Below are positions 58,588-64,000 of a stretch of DNA of 64,000 bases, in pieces. Location: the NCBI GenBank assembly GCA_025358255.1, contig JANYKC010000027.1, positions 1 to 64,000 of the forward strand, read 5' to 3'. The notes under the pieces are model-generated. The model was not told the origin of the DNA, made no database searches, and saw only the letters and a list, made by a program, of their open reading frames with translations. The position numbers were made by a program, and so were the translations under genes. Positions within the stretch are counted from its first letter, which is position 1; each line of letters starts with the position of its first letter. The stretch is from Spirochaetaceae bacterium. GTDB lineage: Bacteria; Spirochaetota; Spirochaetia; Treponematales; Rectinemataceae.

Positions 58588-58649
58588 CGCCGATCACGGG
58601 GAGGTGACCGGAGTTACCTCGCTACCAGGCGGCTTTTCCCGATCACCAC

Positions 58650-59494
58650 CTAGCCGCCCAGTTCAGCCGAAAGCCCGGCAAAGCCCTGAAGTATCGAATC
58701 GGCGACCGTCCCGCTCGCCAGCTCGCCCCGGGAATCGAACTCGCAGCAGGCGATCAGGCTTTTCCTGAACCTGGCATCGTTCCGGGTCGCGTCGCGGTGC
58801 GAATGGAATATGAAATTCCCGAGACAGCGGAATATGGGCTTGCCTTGATATAATTCTGGCCCCTGAAGTACAGGGGCGCCAGGCCCACGAAAACATCGGC
58901 GCCTGCGTCCACGCAAGCCCGCGCGAATTGCCTGGTCCAATCGGGGACAGTTTCCCACGCAGGCAACCAAGGATGGTGGTGGAGGCTCCCGATTCCAAAG
59001 TCGGCGCTTGCGCGCGCCGGCCTGATCGAGTCGAGACCTCTCTCCTTGTCCGAGGCATCGACAGGGCGCGTTTCCTCCACGGCCTCGCCCCGCTCCACAC
59101 GACTGCCGAAGAAATCGAACGCCTCGCTCGCGGGGTCAAGGCGCTTCCCGTAGCCGACAAGGGCCTTTGCCGCCTTGCGCGCCTCTTCGCCGCATGCCTC
59201 ACTGATGGCGCACAACCTGTCGTAGTCCTTGCCCGGAAGCCGCAGCGCCTGCCTCACGAGGAGGCGGTTGATGCCGGCCCGGGCCGGGTTTCCCGCGGCC
59301 GCGTCGCGGGCGTAGACGAAGTCGGGTGGGGGGGACGCGTCCTTTGCGACATGCGCGATTCGGCCGGCGGGAAGGTCAAGGTAGCGGGGGACCGCCGCTT
59401 CCGTCGCGTTTATTCCCGTTCCGCGTGCAGGAAGGCGCGGGCCGACGCTTCCCCGCAGGTGGAAGTATGCCTCCCGGCCCCAAGTCAAAGGCAC
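58650..59494 (-). pseudogene. CapA-family (poly-gamma-glutamate capsule) protein, truncated and frameshifted
   Basis: Two overlapping minus frames together make the C-terminal part of a CapA/PgsA metallophosphatase-like protein. The first gives ADFGIGSLHHHPWLP and FARACVDAGADVFVGLAPLY; the second continues with ELYQGKPIFRCLGNFIFHSH. They join at a G4 run (58860-58863 on the plus strand), where one base is gained or lost. The N-terminal half of the family, with its metal motif, is missing. It follows the broken CocE gene directly. Confidence 0.8.
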
Positions 59495-61206
59495 GGTTGT
59501 TCGCGAGGGAAAGCTAACGGAATCCTGTCCAGGAAAAGCAGTCGAGCAGCTCGGGTCCCGGATGGGCGTGATAGCCGTCCCTTTCCCTCCGCCTCTCCCG
59601 AGTTGGGCTTGACGTCAGAGCGCGGGAAGTTCGAGCTCGCTATGTCGAGCCGGATGCGATGTCCCTTCACGAAGAGGCTGCCCGTCGGGAAGGTCTCGAC
59701 AAGGACTTCATAGCTCTTCCCGGGTTCCATGAGCCTGGGTTCCTCCCAGGAATCCCGGTACCTGGCTCGGGGTATCCCATCGGTGATGTTCATGCAAAAA
59801 CCGCGTGGATAGTCGGCATTGGCTGGATATGCGTCGACAAGCCCCATGGTGAAATCGGTGTCGGGGCAGTCGGAGGAAATCCAGAGCCGCGCCTGTATCG
59901 GACCGGCAACCTCCGGGTCAGCCTCGAGGGGAGCCGTCTTGAAGACCAGCACGTCGGGCCTCCTGCCGAGGGGAAGGAAGGGAGGCTTGCAGCCGAAAAA
60001 ACGCCCGTCCTCGACGTCCTCGACCTGGTCAAAGGCGCCGCTTACCATCACGGGCTCGCCCGAGGTTATCGCCCCACCGATCGTCGGCGCGGGCCGCTCG
60101 AGGTCATGCCGCCAGGACAGGCCGACCGACTCGCGGGAAGGAGGGGAATGCTCGCGGCGGCCGACAGGTCCAAGCTGCAGTCCCATGGGAAGGGTCTTGG
60201 GAAGCGGCCAGCCAGCGCTGGCCTTCCAGGCTCCGCCATGGTCCATCCTCCCCGCCTGGTTCCTCCGCCTAGAACCTCCGCCCATGCGGAAATAGCGCAC
60301 TTACGGCTCGGCATCAACGCCATTTTCGGTCATCCTGAGCCAGCGGTCGAACCAACGCAGCCTGAACTCGTCCAAGTCCGGGTCGACGGTTCCGTCCAAC
60401 GTGGCATCAGGGCCTAAATCGACATCGCCGGAATAGGCCAACGATCGGTTGCCGTGGGTCCATGGTCCGAGGACCAGGCGAAGCGGCCCCTTGCCGAGGG
60501 CCGAGAGGCCGATGCAGTTCTCCGTAGCCGTCCTGGGATAGGGGTCATACCAACTGGACAGAATGACGAGAGGGACGTCGGCGAACCTGCCGTACTGGCC
60601 GGCCGCCCAGAGGCCGAGCTTCTTCCAGTGGTCTCCGAAATCGCCGCTTGTCCATCGCTCGAGGAGTTAGTCCTCGTATTCGGGCACGGCGCTGATGGGT
60701 GAATTGCCAGGGCGCCAAGGCAGCCGCGTGAACCACGCCGCGATGTCCTGCGCGTCAAGGGCAGCCTGGGTATGGGCGTTGTAGGAAAGGCCCATGGTCC
60801 CGACCTTGCCATCGCACCACGCCTGCCTCGCATGCCATTCGACCGTGTCGTAGCCATCCTCGGCCTCGCCGAAGTACTTGGCAAAGACGCCTTCGGAGCC
60901 GTAGCGGCTCCTGCAATCCTGGCCGGCGACGACATATCCACGGGCGGCGAACCATCGCGCCGTCGTGGCCTGTGACTGTGGCCGTGGATCCTTGGCCGTT
61001 ATCGAGCTCCGGATGCCGCTGGCGCGCTTGTCATAGGGGGTGCGTTCAAGGATTACGGGAAATGGTCCACGGTCTGGAAGCCCCTCGCCAGTGGCAGGCC
61101 GATAGATGTCTGTCGCCAGCCTCACCCCGTCACGCATGGGGACCATGACATCGCCTTCGAATGCGACAGCCCAAAGTCCGCCGTCCATCCTTTCAGCCTC
61201 AGTCAT
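59485..61206 (-). pseudogene. CocE/NonD (S15) hydrolase with two in-frame TAA codons
   Basis: One continuous minus frame encodes a CocE/NonD-type acyl hydrolase from MTEAERMDGGLWAVAFEGDV to a C-terminal jelly-roll (GKSYEVLVETFPTGSLFVKG). It is interrupted by TAA at 60667-60669 and 60301-60303, in the same frame 122 codons apart. The catalytic set can still be read: Ser in TMGLSYNAHT, Asp in ILSSWYDPYP and His in GPWTHGNRS, the last two between the stops. About 573 codons overall is normal length. It is a recent loss by point mutation, barring sequencing error. Confidence 0.88.
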
Positions 61207-61453
61207 GGCCACCCCCGGCATTGGAATTCTTGGGCTAACTTGGAAGCCGGGTACAGGTCCATCGGATTCGGCCTCGGGATGCCCAACCCTGGCTTGAATA
61301 CGAATCCCTTCTTCGTTGCGAACGCCGAGGTCTCAATAAAACGGGAGCTCGATGGACGCTCTGGTCAGACATCCCGCCGCGATGTCCGAATGGCCGTATT
61401 CGAATACATTGAGGAGCATTGCAATCGTTTCAGGATTCGCTCGCGGAATGGCT
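61207..61453. other. Spacer without recognisable genes
   Basis: About 250 nt between two pseudogenes. Short frames exist but show no family features, so I see nothing to annotate. Confidence 0.5.
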
Positions 61454-61792
61454 TCAGGCCGCCCGCAGCCGTACCCAGGAGAGCGGCTTAACTAGCTCTC
61501 CACCAAAGCCGGGCAAGTCCCTGCAGGCCTCGAAAGCGAGACGCACCGAATCGAAACGCGACAACCCTCCCCCTTCGAAGCCAACCAGGAAGGAGCCATC
61601 GCCGTCCTCAATGAGGGCAAGCACCGGAGGCGAGCCCATCGGGGCCGCGGCGGTGTTGGGTCGGAATGTCGAGAAAGCATGGCCATCGAAACAGGAGATG
61701 CCCCCGTTTCCACCGAACCAAAGGAGGCCATTCGGGTCCTGGAGCATGCAGTTCACCCTTGAGCCCGCAAGCCCCTGCCCGATGCCCAGCGA
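61454..61792 (-). pseudogene. Fragment of a two-component regulator propeller protein
   Basis: About 113 codons on the minus strand with the propeller repeat signature: GQGLAGSRVNCMLQDPNG then LLWFGGNGGISCFDG, and the next blade VLALIEDGDGSFLVGFEGGG. In the family this is the start of an extracytoplasmic sensor in hybrid kinases or cyclases. TAA at 61793-61795 precedes it and it stops at 61454, so signal peptide and kinase are absent. It is a relic. Confidence 0.7.
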
Positions 61793-61881
61793 TTAGCATG
61801 AAAGGCGCGAAGCGTCAGCCCCCGCAAGGTGCAAGGGAAAGCCGATGGCAATGCATGCCGCCATCCCCGAAGGACAAGAAG

Positions 61882-64000
61882 CTACCAGAGAGACATCCGC
61901 CCCCTGTCGCTCTCGAACCCTGCCTTTGCAAGGTCGCCGGCCCAGGGAGAATTGGCGGATTTCTCTCCGTTCACGGTCTCGATGCATAGTCGCTTCCCGG
62001 TCCGGGACCGGAGTCCCGCCAGTCCCTGAATGACCGTGGCGGCGCTTTCTGGCTCAAGCCCTTGGGCAAGGACGAGTTGCCTTCCCGAACGAAGAAGGAG
62101 GGCAACCACGCGGCCAGCCAAGACGCAAAATCGGTTGCCCAGGATGCGGCCGGGCAGGCGAAGCGGTTCCTGCCCCTGGACGCTGTCGACAGCCTCGGTC
62201 CGCGAGGCGAGCGAAAGAGCAGCCGCCGCCGGGTCGAGGGCGCAGAGCCACAGCGCCGGAAGGGGCGACCACTCGTCTATGTGGTTGAACAACTCGAAGG
62301 CCTCGATTGTCATGAATTGTGGCCCTTCGAGGCCCTCGAAAAAATGCCCGCACAGGAGTTCACCGCGGAGCTCCATGCGCCGCATGGCGGAAAAGAGGGA
62401 GCCGAAGCGGAGGGGCGGGGGCTCCCGCTCAAGCAGGGCCCTGGTCAGGAGGCCATAGCGCTCCGCCACGATCCGTATCCTCGCCGCATTCAGCTCTTCC
62501 TCGTCAAGGGCATCCACCTCCCCTCCGGGAAGCTCCAGCGAGAACCATCGCCCCGCTACGGGAGCGCCGCTTCTCCAACGCTCCCTCAAGGCCCGGGGGA
62601 TGCGTCGGGGAAACCCCGGCTTCCGCGGGTCCATGCCACCGACCAATGCATTGGGACCCGGAGCGGCGGTGTCGAACTCGGGGAGGTCCTTGCCGAAACC
62701 GTCGCGCATCCCCTTCCTGAGGACCTCGAAGCCCTCGCCTGCGCAAAGCCCGGTCCATGCCTCCTTCCAGAGGGCGAGGGCGGCGGCCTTCGACTCCATG
62801 CCCAGCCCTTCCTTGATCGCCCAGAATTCCTTCTTGCCCTCCTCGGCGTCAAGCAGCCTCGAAGGCAAGGACCCGATCCCGAAAAGCTCCAGCTCGTCGG
62901 CACGGCAGAATGCGACGGTTTCCTTCCCTGCGCCGAACCAGAGACGCGGCTCGGCGGCGAGGATTGCATCAATGTCCTGTGGCGCATAACGCGACAGTCG
63001 GAGTGGGAGGATCTCCCCCTCCCATAGCCTCAAGGGAAGCGGATAGCCCGCAAGGCTGTCGAGCACGCCGGACAGTCCCTTCCCCCCGATGTCCCCAAGG
63101 CCCTGGAGGCGCGCGACGAGGGAGAATGCATCCCGGGAGGGCCTGGCTGCGACGTCGGGCCGCGCAGCCTTGCGGGAGAGCCTGAGCAGGATCTCCAGGT
63201 TTTCCGCGTCAAGGACCTCGACCTCCTTCGATCCTGCGCGGAATTGGTCTACGACAACCTCGCCCCCTTCCTCCAGTTCGGAGAGGAGCCCGCGCAAATC
63301 GTCGCTGGTCAAACCGAAGAGGCCCTCGATCCTCCTCGCGGGAACAGGCCCTTGGCGCCGCAGCCACTCAGCGACATGGGAAAGCGGATCCCGCTCCAGG
63401 CTTGCCTTGCGCTCGACATGGACAAGGACAAGGTCGCCGCCCTTCCCGAGGGAGAGGCGGACAAGACGGCCCCCTACGCCGGGATCGGCATTGTAGTCCT
63501 CGCGCAGCCCTTCCGCGCCTGCTGCCATGAGGGCCTCGACTTCATCAAGCGGCAGGAGGACGGCTTCCTTCGCCCATTCCGCGAGCTCGAAAGGACTCGC
63601 CGGCCCCCACCCCGGGATGAGCCGCCTCGCCTTCCGCGAGAAGCCTTCCACAAGCGCTTCATCAAGCCTCGGGCGCAGGCGCGATGAGGCGAGGGCGGCC
63701 TTTATAACCTCATCCGAGATGGACGAGGAAGGGCTGGCCAGAAGGGCATCGCCTCGATACATGTACTCGCCCGTCTCCCGCCAGATCGCCTCGCGGGCAA
63801 AGGGCGAAGGTATCCTTGAGGCGAAGGAGTGCACCTCGATGCGCGAGGTGGCTATGCCGTCAACGAACTCCGCCAAACCCGGCATGTCAAAGAGGTCGAC
63901 AAGGCAGGACCTCCAGGTCTCGGCCGTGATGGGAAAATCGGGGAATCCCCGCACCGCCTCGAAGAGCCGCTTGGACCGCAACCGGGTCATCCAGAGGGGT
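61882..64000 (-). CDS. Lhr-type DEAD/DEAH helicase, 3' part (runs off the window)
   Basis: At least 702 residues of the C-terminal half of a large Lhr-family helicase. Winged-helix-like parts (WLRRQGPVPARRIEGLFGLT), a long Lhr C-terminal domain and the typical block IVAERYGLLTRALLERE then FSAMRRMELRGELLCGHFFEG are present. The helicase motor (Walker A, DEAH) must lie beyond 64000. Lhr proteins act in DNA repair as 3'-5' helicases, some on RNA-DNA hybrids. The frame is intact to the edge. Its stop lies next to the gene graveyard. Confidence 0.8.
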   Translation of the reverse strand, partial: PLWMTRLRSKRLFEAVRGFPDFPITAETWRSCLVDLFDMPGLAEFVDGIATSRIEVHSFASRIPSPFAREAIWRETGEYMYRGDALLASPSSSISDEVIKAALASSRLRPRLDEALVEGFSRKARRLIPGWGPASPFELAEWAKEAVLLPLDEVEALMAAGAEGLREDYNADPGVGGRLVRLSLGKGGDLVLVHVERKASLERDPLSHVAEWLRRQGPVPARRIEGLFGLTSDDLRGLLSELEEGGEVVVDQFRAGSKEVEVLDAENLEILLRLSRKAARPDVAARPSRDAFSLVARLQGLGDIGGKGLSGVLDSLAGYPLPLRLWEGEILPLRLSRYAPQDIDAILAAEPRLWFGAGKETVAFCRADELELFGIGSLPSRLLDAEEGKKEFWAIKEGLGMESKAAALALWKEAWTGLCAGEGFEVLRKGMRDGFGKDLPEFDTAAPGPNALVGGMDPRKPGFPRRIPRALRERWRSGAPVAGRWFSLELPGGEVDALDEEELNAARIRIVAERYGLLTRALLEREPPPLRFGSLFSAMRRMELRGELLCGHFFEGLEGPQFMTIEAFELFNHIDEWSPLPALWLCALDPAAAALSLASRTEAVDSVQGQEPLRLPGRILGNRFCVLAGRVVALLLRSGRQLVLAQGLEPESAATVIQGLAGLRSRTGKRLCIETVNGEKSANSPWAGDLAKAGFESDRGRMSLW

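Noticed and set aside
59485..61206. TAA recoding or programmed readthrough in the CocE gene
   Set aside because: Two separate TAA codons, no special context seen, and neighbouring genes also decayed; ordinary pseudogene is simpler.
1..64000. CRISPR array, prophage or integrated plasmid
   Set aside because: No regularly spaced repeats, no phage structural or integrase genes, and no replication genes were seen.

Overview
The window is GC-rich by eye and most likely comes from a spirochaete of the Treponema/Spirochaeta/Rectinema kind. The main reason is a full-length cytoplasmic filament gene (cfpA, 24992-27034). It sits in a locus that, from memory, resembles the T. pallidum TP0746-TP0751 neighbourhood: a PPDK-like protein, an uncharacterised partner, CfpA, a vWA protein and a pallilysin-related protein. 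Other spirochaete-like traits are an EF-G2-type factor and a MurE with an unusual DEDPR specificity motif. No family search, GC calculation or genome-wide comparison could be run, so family calls rest on motifs read by eye.

Layout. 1-352: remnant of a glycosidase-like gene. 414-4786 (-): Gld-type ABC exporter operon. 4874-5803 (-): RNase Z. 5899-9902 (+): DEAD-box helicase and a radical SAM protein. 9922-10281 (-): QueD. 10411-14273 (+): murE-ddl-MFS. 14594-15796 (+): ornithine aminotransferase. 15877-20899: an unknown gene, an orphan histidine kinase, a TPR protein and another unknown gene. 21114-30544: the filament locus. 30601-34817 (-): SPOR protein, MiaB, a small membrane protein and a tocopherol-cyclase-like protein. 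34840-38627 (-): folD-folE2-purH(N)-purH(C), a one-carbon/purine block in which PurH is split into two genes. 38679-42094: an aminotransferase, a DUF1573-thioredoxin-CcdA fusion and a small membrane protein. 42171-47461 (+): complete branched-chain amino acid ABC operon with a hairpin after the binding-protein gene and a strong terminator. 47553-48271: a transposase-like protein lacking its HUH motif and a small unknown. 48316-52243 (-): heterodimeric ABC exporter. 52347-54140: RNase HI and an outer-membrane barrel candidate. 54403-54832 (-): tRNA-Arg and tRNA-Pro separated by hairpins and a short duplication. 55001-58587 (+): EF-G2 and a lipoprotein lipase. 58650-61792 (-): a gene graveyard (CapA frameshifted, CocE hydrolase with two in-frame TAA codons, a propeller fragment). 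61882-64000 (-): 3' part of an Lhr-type helicase.

Most notable signals. (1) At least eleven genes have no Shine-Dalgarno sequence and instead carry a sigma70-like promoter whose -10 box ends 6-9 nt before the start codon, which predicts routine leaderless transcription; other genes here have ordinary leaders with strong SD sequences. Three divergent gene pairs are of the leaderless kind on both sides. (2) The PPDK-like protein beside cfpA keeps the catalytic His, the PEP/pyruvate barrel and its Cys, but has lost key nucleotide-binding residues of the ATP-grasp domain. (3) A small REP-transposase-like protein has lost its HUH motif but remains open. (4) PurH is split, and the second half has its own candidate leaderless promoter.
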